A DNA stretch of 64,000 nucleotides from Symbioplanes lichenis. GTDB taxonomy: Bacteria; Actinomycetota; Actinomycetes; Mycobacteriales; Micromonosporaceae. Location: positions 186,001 through 250,000 of the forward strand of contig NZ_JAUZQD010000004.1 in assembly GCF_030709675.1 (NCBI RefSeq), given 5' to 3'. A program made the translations under genes and the position numbers. The notes under the pieces are model-generated. The model saw only the letters and a program-made list of their open reading frames with translations, was not told where the DNA came from and made no database searches. Within the stretch, counting starts at the first letter, position 1. Every line of letters starts with the position of its first letter. Below, one piece after another: positions 1-7,266 of the stretch.

Positions 1-22
1 CCGGGCGGCCTGGAGCGGGTGC

Positions 23-310
23 ATGGCCGGTCACGGCCACCGGTACGCGGCGCCGGACGACATCCCGGCCGCCCTCGCCGGCCGGCTGCGCGCGCACCCG
101 GAGCAGCGGGCGGCCCTGCACGCCGAGGAGACCGCCCTCGCCGGCCTGGACGCCCGGTGCAATCAGCGGACCCGGCTCAGCCGCACCGAGCTGGACCTGC
201 GGCGGGCGGCGGTCCCGGGCCTCGGCGCCGCCCGGCTCGAGCAGGCCGGCGAGCTGACCGGTCTGGCCGAGGCGGCCACCGTACGGGCCCGGAAGATCCT
301 CACCCGGTGA
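23..310 (+). CDS. Hypothetical protein, possibly 5'-truncated by window edge
   Basis: A 95-residue open frame rich in Ala, Arg, Glu and Leu, predicted helical, with no signal peptide or membrane segment. The frame is already open at base 2, so the ATG at 23 may be internal and the gene may begin outside the window. I recognise no family. Its stop overlaps by 11 bases the stop of the hydrolase remnant on the opposite strand, so the two converge. Confidence 0.35.
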   Translation: MAGHGHRYAAPDDIPAALAGRLRAHPEQRAALHAEETALAGLDARCNQRTRLSRTELDLRRAAVPGLGAARLEQAGELTGLAEAATVRARKILTR

Positions 311-482
311 TGTCGAGCCGGGAGCCGGCGGCGATGGTGACGGTGTGGCCAGGGGTGTTCTCGTCGTAGTCAAACGGGTCCACGGTGTCCACGACGAGGG
401 CGAGCGCGTGGCCGGCCGGCACGTCGTACGCGGTGGGGCCGAGGTCGACGTCGACGGCGCGGTCGCCGCCGGTCGAGCTACT
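300..482 (-). pseudogene. Remnant of an X-Pro dipeptidyl-peptidase/CocE-type hydrolase C-terminus
   Basis: Read on the minus strand this gives about 60 residues ending in a TGA at 302-300. They look like the end of the C-terminal jelly-roll domain of the PepX/CocE/NonD serine hydrolases: a DLGPTAYDVPAGHALAL strand pair, then a DPFDYDENTPG turn and a TVTIAAGSRLDI strand. There is no start codon and no catalytic domain. The frame runs straight into the end of the acetyltransferase gene, in another frame. I infer that the body of the hydrolase gene was lost in a deletion or replacement that brought the GNAT gene next to the leftover tail. Too short to be sure of the family. Confidence 0.5.
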
Positions 483-921
483 GCCGGCCGGCCTCGCCCC
501 CGATCGGGAGCGCGAACGCGGCCATCTCCTGCTCCTCGTGCGGGATCAGCCCCAGCGACCGGTAGAACGGGTGGGCCGACCGGGCGCCCTCGGTGCCCGC
601 CCGGTCGGTGGAGAGAACGAAGAAGCGGCAGTGTGCGTACCGGTGCTTGAGCTCTTCCATGAGCGCCCGCCCGACGCCTTGCCGGTGCGCGCCGGGATGC
701 ACGAGCACGTCCTGCACGTAGCAGACCGTCTCCCCGTCGGACACTGTGCGGGCGAGGCCGAGCAGCCGCCCGTCGTCCGCCCGGGCCGTGAGCAGTGTGT
801 GCGAGCCGGCGAGCCCGCGCACGAGCCGATCGAGATCGTCGAGGTAGCTGTGCCAGCCGACGGCGGCGTACAGGTCGCGGGCCTCCGCGCGATCGAGCCC
901 GGCCTCAGCGGCGATTCTCAT
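478..921 (-). CDS. GNAT family N-acetyltransferase
   Basis: A 147-residue single-domain GNAT. The acetyl-CoA binding motif A is clear: CYVQDVLVHPGAHRQGVGRALM (residues about 69-90), with the R/Q-x-x-G-x-G/A signature. It is followed by a HPFYRSLGL C-terminal strand-helix typical of the family. The substrate cannot be told. The ATG overlaps the end of the upstream TIM-barrel gene by 17 bases, so the two are probably one transcript with coupled translation and share the TetR-type operator region at 1888-1930. Its stop abuts the hydrolase remnant. Confidence 0.85.
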   Translation of the reverse strand: MRIAAEAGLDRAEARDLYAAVGWHSYLDDLDRLVRGLAGSHTLLTARADDGRLLGLARTVSDGETVCYVQDVLVHPGAHRQGVGRALMEELKHRYAHCRFFVLSTDRAGTEGARSAHPFYRSLGLIPHEEQEMAAFALPIGGEAGRQ

Positions 922-1882
922 CCCGCGACGCTACAGCGGCCAGCGCGGCGAAGGCGGCCTTGGGCTCCCACTCACCCGACTCGAGGACCTTGACCAGCCC
1001 GTACGACGCCTGGTCGAGATCGGCGCGGCCACCACCCGGCCGGTGCGGCAGGTTGCGCGACGCGAAGGTGCACCAGAAAGCGGCCGCGATGCCCTCCGCC
1101 TCGAACGTCTCGACGAGGTCGCGCAGATAGGTCGCCTGCTCCTCCTCGTCGCGCTCGACGTCAGCGGTGAGACCCCGGGCCACTTGACCGTCCCAGTCGA
1201 CGAGGGCCATCGCCTTCGCCCCGAGATCGGCGCCGCCGCGGACCGCCGTGCAGCCGAACTCGGTGATCGCCACGGGCTTGCCGATCTCGGTGAGGACGCG
1301 CAGCGCGTGGACGTACACCTCGGCGTTCTCGGGGGTGCGGTAGAGGTCCATGCCGACGATGTCGAACGGCGTCCAGTCGACGCGCTCGGACGGCAGGGCG
1401 GCATAGGTGATCCGCCCGCTGAAGTGTTTGCGGACCGTGGCGGCCGCCTCGGCCAGGAACGCGTTGAGCCGGTCCGTCGGCCGGGGGCCGCGCAATCCGG
1501 CGATCCGCTCCTCCAGGGTGTCGCCGGGCAGCAGACCCCGGAGGAAGAGGGTCAGCTCGGCCCCGGTGACCAGGACGACCTCGGCGCCCGTGATCTTCTC
1601 CGCCCGCCGGGCACAGTCGGCCAGCGTGTCCAGCAGTTCCTCGGGCGGCTGGTCGCTGGTGAAGGGCGACAGCCACACCTCCAGGCCCGCGTCGGCGGCG
1701 AGCTGGGCGGCGAGCTCCAGGCGGTCGACCAGGCCCCCGGTCACGCGTACGGCGTCGCAGTGCAGCTGATCCCGGATCGCGATCATGTCGGCGCGGACGA
1801 CCTCCGCGTCGAAGGGTTCGTACGTCGTCGGGCCCGGCCCGGAGGTCCAGCCGGTGTCATAGGTGATCCCGTAGGTCTGCAT
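905..1882 (-). CDS. TIM-barrel glycosidase-like protein
   Basis: A 325-residue cytoplasmic protein without signal peptide. It has the layout of a clan-A glycosyl hydrolase barrel: an early strand with RVTGG, a WLSPF strand, a VLVTGAELTLFLRG strand with a Glu after strand four, a VGMDLYRTP strand, and GKPVAITEFGCTA, whose Glu sits where the nucleophile lies in GH5-like enzymes; AAFWCTFAS follows. Proteins of this type are sometimes labelled abortive infection protein without good reason. No substrate can be assigned. It is the first gene of a pair with the GNAT gene and is divergent from the TetR gene; the -10 (TACCCT) lies 7 bases before the ATG, suggesting a leaderless transcript. Confidence 0.7.
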   Translation of the reverse strand: MQTYGITYDTGWTSGPGPTTYEPFDAEVVRADMIAIRDQLHCDAVRVTGGLVDRLELAAQLAADAGLEVWLSPFTSDQPPEELLDTLADCARRAEKITGAEVVLVTGAELTLFLRGLLPGDTLEERIAGLRGPRPTDRLNAFLAEAAATVRKHFSGRITYAALPSERVDWTPFDIVGMDLYRTPENAEVYVHALRVLTEIGKPVAITEFGCTAVRGGADLGAKAMALVDWDGQVARGLTADVERDEEEQATYLRDLVETFEAEGIAAAFWCTFASRNLPHRPGGGRADLDQASYGLVKVLESGEWEPKAAFAALAAVASRDENRR

Positions 1883-1887
1883 GCGCC

Positions 1888-1936
1888 ATAGGGTACGCGC
1901 CGTACCGTAAAAAGGGTACCGCCCGTACCCTATAAA
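1888..1936. promoter_or_regulatory. Divergent promoter region with two operator palindromes
   Basis: Between the TetR and TIM-barrel genes lie two near-identical palindromes. The first is GGGTAC-N5-GTACCG at 1891-1907, the second GGGTAC-N5-GTACCC at 1914-1930, with centres 23 bases apart. Each overlaps a -10 box: TATAAA at 1931-1936 reads toward the TetR gene (ATG 8 bases on), and TACCCT (minus strand, 1895-1890) reads toward the TIM-barrel gene (ATG 7 bases on). The geometry fits a dimeric TetR repressor controlling both directions. Confidence 0.75.
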
Positions 1937-1944
1937 CTGACCGC

Positions 1945-2520
1945 ATGAGACGCCGCCGCGGAGCCGCCCTGGAGGACGCGATCCTGCAAGCCGCCGCCGA
2001 CGAGCTGACCGCCTCCGGCTACGCGGGCCTGACCATGGAAGCCGTCGCCCGCCGCGCCGGCACCAACAAGAACGCCGTCTACCGCCGCTGGCCGGGCCGC
2101 GCCGCCCTGGGCGTGGCCGCCTACCGCCGCCTGACCGTCGCCGCGACCGACATCCCCGACACGGGCAGCCTCCGCGACGACGTCCTGGAACTCCTCCGCC
2201 GCGTCAACCGCCAGTGGTCCTCCCCGCTGGGCGCCGTCCAGCGCGACCTCTTCGCCGCCGCCGCCCACGACCCCGATCTGCTCGCCCTGATCCGCGAAGG
2301 CTCTGCCGACGCCGGCTCCACCCTCTGGCTGACTGTCCTCGAGCGCGCCGTCGCCCGCGGCGAGGCCCCGGCGGCGGCCCTCCACCCCCGCGTCGCCACG
2401 ACCGCCATCGTCCTGCTCCGCAACGAATACGTCACCCGGGGCGAACCCACCGCCCCCGACGAAGCCCTCGTCGAGATCGTCGACGAGATCTACCTCCCCC
2501 TCATCCGCGGCCGAGGCTGA
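1945..2520 (+). CDS. TetR/AcrR family transcriptional regulator
   Basis: A 191-residue protein with the standard TetR N-terminal helix-turn-helix: LTMEAVARRAGTNKNAVYRRW at residues about 30-50, followed by a helical ligand-binding half with no recognisable specificity. The start is a short distance from a TATAAA box, so the mRNA is probably leaderless. By position it likely represses itself and the divergent TIM-barrel/GNAT pair through the paired GGTAC palindromes. Nothing in the sequence reveals the ligand. Confidence 0.9.
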   Translation: MRRRRGAALEDAILQAAADELTASGYAGLTMEAVARRAGTNKNAVYRRWPGRAALGVAAYRRLTVAATDIPDTGSLRDDVLELLRRVNRQWSSPLGAVQRDLFAAAAHDPDLLALIREGSADAGSTLWLTVLERAVARGEAPAAALHPRVATTAIVLLRNEYVTRGEPTAPDEALVEIVDEIYLPLIRGRG

Positions 2521-2530
2521 GGTCGCGGGG

Positions 2531-5302
2531 TCAGGTGAGTTTGGCGGCGAGCGGGGCGGCGTCGGGGTGGCCCAGTTCGTCGAGGATGGTGTGGGCGGCC
2601 TGCCAGGCGGTGCGGGCGGGGGCCGGGTGGCCGGCGGCGGCGTGGGTGTTGCCGATCAGGACGAGGCTGTCGGCGACCAGGAGGCGTTCGCCGGTTTCGC
2701 GGCGCAGGGCGAGGGCCTGCTCGAAGTGGTGCAGGGCGCCGGCCGTGTCGCCCAGGGCGGCGTACGCGAGTCCGCAGCCCTCCCACGCGACCGCCTCGCC
2801 GATGCGGTCGCCGATCTGGTGGTAGGCGGCGACCGCGGCGCGGCAGACGGCGGCGGCGCGGGCGTGGTCGCCGGTCAGGTAGTGGACGCAGGCGAAGAGG
2901 TAGAGGGCGAAGGCCGGGCCGGAGCGCAGCCCGGCGGTGGCGGACACGTCGAGGACCTTGCGGATGTGGTGCAGGGCCTCGGGGTGTTCCGACCGGCGCC
3001 AGTGGAGCATGGCCAGGTCGCGGTGGGTGCGGGCCTGGCCGATGCGGTCGGACTCGGTCTGGTAGAGGGTGAGGGCCTCGCGGGCCAGGGCGGCAGCCTC
3101 CGCGTAGCGGCCGAGGCGGACGTAGGCGGTGCCGAGGACGCGCAGCACCTGGCCCTGGGCGAGCGGGTCGCCCAGGCGGCGGGCGGCGTCGAGACCGCGG
3201 CGCAGGGCGGCGACCTCGTCGTCCCAGTAGCCGCGGCGGTCGAGAAAGGTGACCAGGGTCAGGGCGAGGCGGAAGGCGTGGCCCGGGAAGCCGGCTTCGA
3301 GCGCCTGGTCGACCACGGCGAGCAGGGTGGGGCGTTCAGCGGCGAGCCACGCGGCCGCGGCGGGGCCGGTGCCGAAGGTGCGCGGGGTGACGCCGTCGCT
3401 CGGCGGGCCGAGGTCGATCTCGTCGCGGTGCGGATAGAGCTGGCCGTCGGCGGCGTACGCGCTGTGCAGGTAGTAGTCGAAGAGGCGGCGCAGCGGCGCC
3501 TCGGGGTCGCCGGAGAGCCGGTCCGCGGCGTAGGCGCGCAGCAGGTCGTGCTGGCCGAAGCGGCCCTCCGCGTGCTCGACCATCAGGTGCGCGTCGGTGA
3601 GCTCGGCGAGCAGCTCGCTCGCGCGGCGTGGCGGCACGCCGAGCAACGCGGCGGCGGCGGGCACGGTGATGTCCGGCCCGCGGTGCAGGCCGAGCAGGCG
3701 GAAGAGCGCCGCGGCGGCCGGCGTCAGGCCGTCGTAGGACCACGAGAACACCGTACGGATGTCGATGCTGCGATCCACGCTGGACAGCGCGTCGAGCCGG
3801 TCCTCCGCGGCGCGCAGCTCCCCGGCCAGCGTGGCCAGCGCGAACCGGCGGTGCGTCGCGGCGCGCGTGGTGACGAGGGTCATGGCCAGCGGCAGCCGGG
3901 CGCAGTGGTCGATGATCTCGTCGACCGGCCGGGGCTCGGCCGCGACCTGGCCCGCGCCGAGCCGGGCCGCGAGCAGCTGGCGCGACTCGCCGACGCTGAG
4001 CAGGTCGAGCGGCAGCGGGTAGGCGCCGTCGGTGACGACCAGGGCGGGCATGCGGCGACGGCTGGTCACCACGGCCAGGCTGCCGGGCGAGCTGGGCAGC
4101 AGCGGCCGTACGTGCTCGGGGTCGCGCGCGTTGTCGAGCAGCACCAGCACCCGCTTGCCGGCCACCAGCCGCCGGTAGAGGCTGAGCTGCGCGGCGAAGG
4201 TCAGCGGGATGTGCTGCGGCGGCACGTCGAAGGCCTCCAAGAAGCCGCGCACCGCCTCGGCCGCCGTGGTCGCCGTGCCGCCCGGTTCGTAACCGCGCAG
4301 GTTGACGTGCAGGACGCCGTCCGGGAAGCGGCTCGCCACGGTGGTCGCCCAGTGCACGGCCAGCGTGGTCTTGCCGACGCCCGCGGTGCCGGAGATGACG
4401 ATCAGCGGGCGGTCCACGGCGGCGTCGAGGCGGTCCAGCTCGGCCCGGCGGCCCACGAAGACGGGCAGGTCCGGGGGCAGCTGGGCGGGCGGCACCGGCT
4501 CCCGGGCGGCCGGGGTGGTGCCGGTGGGGGCGCGCGGGTCGAGCGACGGGTCCTGACGCAGCATCGCCTGGTGCAGCTCGGCCAGCGCGACGCCGGGCTC
4601 GACGCCGAGCTCCTCGTCCAGCGCGGTGGCCGTACGCCGATAGGCCGCCAGCGCGTCGGTCTGCCGGCCCGACCGGTAGAGCGCGAGCATGAGCAGGGCG
4701 ACGAGCCTTTCCCGGTACGGATGCCGCTTCACCAGCAGCGTCAGCTCGCCGACCAGCTCGCCCGCGTCGCCGTCGGCCAGGTCGAGCTCGAGGCGCTGCT
4801 CCGCGGCGTGCAGCCAGCGCTCCTCGAGCCGCGCGGCCTCGTCCTCGATCGGGTCCAGCTGCTCCGCGCCCCCGTACGCGGGCCCGCGCCGCAACGCCAC
4901 CGCCTCGGCCAGCGCCTGCCGGGCGAACCCCGGCTCGTCGCGCGCCAGGGCCTGCTCGGCGGCCGTGCACAGGGCCGAGAACCGGTCGGTGTCGATCCAC
5001 GCCCGGTCGGCGTGCAGCCGATAGCCGGGGCGCCCGTTGCCGCTGATCAGCGCCTCGCCCAGGACGCGCCGCAGACCGTGCACATAGGTGCGCAGATTGT
5101 TGCGGGCCGAGCTGGGCGCCCGGTCGGTCCACAGTGCTTCGATCAGCTCGTCCGACGGCACCTCGACGCCGGGCCGGCAGAGCAGCAGCGCGAGGAGGGT
5201 GCGCTGCTTGCGTGGCCCGATGGCGACGGTCGAGCCGTCCACGGCGACGACCATCTCGCCGAAGGCGTGGATGCGGACCTCGCGAAGATCACTTTCGGCC
5301 AC
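2531..5302 (-). CDS. AfsR/SARP-type regulator with NB-ARC and TPR domains
   Basis: About 923 residues from a GTG at 5302. Domains in order: an OmpR-like winged helix (HAFGEMVVAV through RTYVHGLRRVLG, first ~95 residues); the bacterial transcriptional activator domain (to ~230); a linker; an NB-ARC/AP-ATPase module starting PVFVGRRAELDRLD with Walker A GTAGVGKTT and Walker B RVLVLLDNA; a winged-helix stretch; and TPR repeats to the C-terminus. This is the layout of AfsR-like pathway regulators of secondary metabolism, though no biosynthetic cluster is in the window. A longer frame opens at a TTG inside the preceding terminator; I prefer the GTG because a TATGTT box lies exactly 6 bases before it. 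Confidence 0.88.
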   Translation of the reverse strand: MAESDLREVRIHAFGEMVVAVDGSTVAIGPRKQRTLLALLLCRPGVEVPSDELIEALWTDRAPSSARNNLRTYVHGLRRVLGEALISGNGRPGYRLHADRAWIDTDRFSALCTAAEQALARDEPGFARQALAEAVALRRGPAYGGAEQLDPIEDEAARLEERWLHAAEQRLELDLADGDAGELVGELTLLVKRHPYRERLVALLMLALYRSGRQTDALAAYRRTATALDEELGVEPGVALAELHQAMLRQDPSLDPRAPTGTTPAAREPVPPAQLPPDLPVFVGRRAELDRLDAAVDRPLIVISGTAGVGKTTLAVHWATTVASRFPDGVLHVNLRGYEPGGTATTAAEAVRGFLEAFDVPPQHIPLTFAAQLSLYRRLVAGKRVLVLLDNARDPEHVRPLLPSSPGSLAVVTSRRRMPALVVTDGAYPLPLDLLSVGESRQLLAARLGAGQVAAEPRPVDEIIDHCARLPLAMTLVTTRAATHRRFALATLAGELRAAEDRLDALSSVDRSIDIRTVFSWSYDGLTPAAAALFRLLGLHRGPDITVPAAAALLGVPPRRASELLAELTDAHLMVEHAEGRFGQHDLLRAYAADRLSGDPEAPLRRLFDYYLHSAYAADGQLYPHRDEIDLGPPSDGVTPRTFGTGPAAAAWLAAERPTLLAVVDQALEAGFPGHAFRLALTLVTFLDRRGYWDDEVAALRRGLDAARRLGDPLAQGQVLRVLGTAYVRLGRYAEAAALAREALTLYQTESDRIGQARTHRDLAMLHWRRSEHPEALHHIRKVLDVSATAGLRSGPAFALYLFACVHYLTGDHARAAAVCRAAVAAYHQIGDRIGEAVAWEGCGLAYAALGDTAGALHHFEQALALRRETGERLLVADSLVLIGNTHAAAGHPAPARTAWQAAHTILDELGHPDAAPLAAKLT

Positions 5303-5338
5303 CACCCGAACATAGACCGTTGTCGCCACATGCACAGC

Positions 5339-5360
5339 GGCCCCGGTCCACAAAGGGGCC
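5339..5360 (-). terminator. Probable terminator of the NlpC/P60 gene
   Basis: GGCCCC and GGGGCC (6 perfect GC pairs, 10-base loop) lie 20 bases after the stop of the NlpC/P60 gene. The hairpin has no clear T-run, common for actinobacterial terminators. It also overlaps the 5' region of the AfsR-like gene. Confidence 0.5.
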
Positions 5361-5379
5361 GGGGCTGCTGTGAGAAGAA

Positions 5380-6045
5380 CTACTTGCGGATCGAGTCGTA
5401 CCGGTAGGGCTCGTAGCCGGAGTGCCGGGCGTCGATCACGTGGATCTTGCGCCGGTTCATGTCGCTGGCGGTGCTGCCCTCCTCGTAGATCCAGAAGTCC
5501 GCCTTGGTGTCCTCGTCGACCCAGCGCTCGAAGAGCTGCACGTGCGTGCCCTTCTTGAGCAGCGCGTCGCCGGGCAGCAGGTCGTTCCAGTTGATGACGT
5601 GCGACACCGTGTCCAGCGAGCGGGTGGTGAGGCTGGTCTTGAGCTTCCAGGCCATCGAGACGAAGCCGGAGCAGTCGGTGCGGTAGCGCTTGCCGGCGCC
5701 CTTGTCGGTGGCGGTGGCGCTCTGGCTGTAGGGGATGTTGCGGTTGTACCAGTTGATCCCGCGCTCGAGGACGTCGGCCCGCTGGATGGGCTTGCCGTAA
5801 CCCGACGCGGTCAGCTCCGCGTCGTCGGCGACGGTCAGGACCTCGGTCGCACCTTCGCCGGCCGCCCCCTCGGGCGTGACCGTGTCGGGGAACTCGTCGT
5901 CGGCGGCGGCCTGGACGACCCCGCCGGCGGTGGCCGCGGTGGTGGCCGCGAAGGCCGGGATGGGAGCGGAGAGGACACCCGCCGTGGCGGCGAGCGTCGC
6001 CGCGATCGCGGCCATCCGGATCCGGCGGTTCGTGAGCTTGCGCAT
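5380..6045 (-). CDS. Secreted NlpC/P60-like peptidase
   Basis: A 221-residue exported protein. The signal peptide runs MRKLTNRR, then a hydrophobic stretch, then a cut near IPAFA-ATT. The mature part holds an NlpC/P60-type cysteine peptidase core: RTDCSGFVSMAW carries the catalytic Cys, and GDALLKKGTHVQLFERW carries the catalytic His. Such enzymes cut peptidoglycan cross-peptides or related gamma-glutamyl bonds outside the cell. A longer frame begins at 6084, but the ATG at 6045 follows an AAGGGAAAG ribosome site and starts a proper signal peptide. That ribosome site can be paired inside the leader hairpin at 6051-6095. Confidence 0.82.
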   Translation of the reverse strand: MRKLTNRRIRMAAIAATLAATAGVLSAPIPAFAATTAATAGGVVQAAADDEFPDTVTPEGAAGEGATEVLTVADDAELTASGYGKPIQRADVLERGINWYNRNIPYSQSATATDKGAGKRYRTDCSGFVSMAWKLKTSLTTRSLDTVSHVINWNDLLPGDALLKKGTHVQLFERWVDEDTKADFWIYEEGSTASDMNRRKIHVIDARHSGYEPYRYDSIRK

Positions 6046-6050
6046 CTGCT

Positions 6051-6095
6051 GCTTTCCCTTCGGAGTCGATGCCTCGCTTGGCATCGGCGGAAAGC
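6051..6095 (-). promoter_or_regulatory. Leader hairpin masking the NlpC/P60 ribosome site
   Basis: On the mRNA, GCTTTCC (6095-6089) pairs with GGAAAGC (6057-6051), and inside it CGATGCC pairs with GGCATCG (6086-6067) around a 6-base loop. The outer 3' arm contains most of the GGGAAAG ribosome site of the NlpC/P60 gene. The fold could therefore gate translation. It does not resemble a known riboswitch class and is much shorter than the c-di-AMP (ydaO) element often found before such genes. Confidence 0.5.
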
Positions 6096-6189
6096 TATCG
6101 ACGCCGCGTACACCGGGCGCATATGCGCGTACGGACGGTTCATGTACGCCGGCTTCCTAGCGTCGGCGCCACGAGAAGGGGAGGCAGAC

Positions 6190-7266
6190 ATGCCGAAGAA
6201 GTTGCTCGCGGCCGCCGGGGTGCTGGCCGTGTCCGCGGTGCTGGTGCCCGCGCCGGCCCAGGCGCGAACCGCGGCCGCCACGCCGATGCGCGCCGACGCG
6301 GCGGGGGCTTTCGCCGCGCGGCTCGGTGACACGCGTACGGGCGGAACCTATGTGGACGCCGAGGGACGCGCGGTCGTGACCGTGACCGACGCGGCGGCCG
6401 CGCAGTCCGTGCGGGCCGCCGGCGGCGTGGCGCAGGTGGTCTCGCACAGCCTGGCCGAGCTGCGGACGGCCACCACCGCGCTGGACGACTCGGCGCGCAT
6501 CCCGGGCACGTCGTGGGGCGTCGACCCGGGCACCAACCAGGTGACCGTGGAGATGGACAGCACGGTCACGGGTGCGCGGCTGGCGCAGCTGCGGGCCGTC
6601 ACCGACCGGCTCGGCGACAAAGTCAAGGTGACGAGGATCGCCGGGGAGCTGCGGCCGACCGCCGGCACGTTCACCTCCGGCGGCCAGGGCATCCAGGACA
6701 AGGCCGAGAACACGAAGTGCTCGATCGGCTTCAACGTGAAGAACGCCGCCGGGGCGCGCTTCTTCGTGACGGCCGGCCACTGCGGCAACGAGGTCACCGC
6801 GTGGGACAAGGCCGCCGACGGCACCTATCTGGGCACCGTCAAGGAGAGCAGCTTCCCCGGCAACGACTACGCGATCGTGACGTACAAGAACCCGGACGTC
6901 ACCCCGTACGGAACGGTGTGGGTCAACGGGGTGGAGGAGCAGATCAGCAGCTCCCGCTATCCCGTCGCCGGCGAGCCGGTCTCCCGGGCCGGCACCGCCA
7001 GCACCGACCTGGTCGGCAAGGTCCTGACGCTGAACAACACGGTCAACTACTCGCAGGGTACGGTCACCGGCCTCGTGAAAACGACGCTCTGCGCCGAGAA
7101 CGGGGACAGCGGCGGGGCCCTGTTCAGCGGCACGGTCGCCCTCGGCATCACCTCCGGCTCCACCAACCCGGGTCAGTCCTGCTCCGACAACGTGGCCGGC
7201 GAGCAGCGCACCTACTACCAGCCGGTGCAGGAAGTCCTCGACCACGCCGGCCTGACGGTCTACTGA
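6190..7266 (+). CDS. Streptogrisin/alpha-lytic-type secreted serine protease with propeptide
   Basis: A 358-residue preproenzyme of peptidase family S1. The signal peptide ends near AQA-RTAAA. A pro-region of roughly 150 residues follows, including a GTSWGVDPGTNQVTVEMDS segment like the alpha-lytic protease pro-domain. The mature domain begins around the CSIGFNV strand and has the full triad: His197 in TAGHC, Asp226 in GNDYAIV and Ser307 in GDSGG. It should fold with its pro-domain outside the cell and then be released by autocleavage. The ATG follows an AAGGGGAGG ribosome site. The stop shares a base with the ATG of the sialidase gene, so the two are co-translated. Starts divergently from the NlpC/P60 gene. 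Confidence 0.92.
   Translation: MPKKLLAAAGVLAVSAVLVPAPAQARTAAATPMRADAAGAFAARLGDTRTGGTYVDAEGRAVVTVTDAAAAQSVRAAGGVAQVVSHSLAELRTATTALDDSARIPGTSWGVDPGTNQVTVEMDSTVTGARLAQLRAVTDRLGDKVKVTRIAGELRPTAGTFTSGGQGIQDKAENTKCSIGFNVKNAAGARFFVTAGHCGNEVTAWDKAADGTYLGTVKESSFPGNDYAIVTYKNPDVTPYGTVWVNGVEEQISSSRYPVAGEPVSRAGTASTDLVGKVLTLNNTVNYSQGTVTGLVKTTLCAENGDSGGALFSGTVALGITSGSTNPGQSCSDNVAGEQRTYYQPVQEVLDHAGLTVY

Noticed and set aside
6046..6189. c-di-AMP (ydaO) riboswitch before the NlpC/P60 gene
   Set aside because: The region is only about 140 bases and lacks the conserved multi-stem layout.
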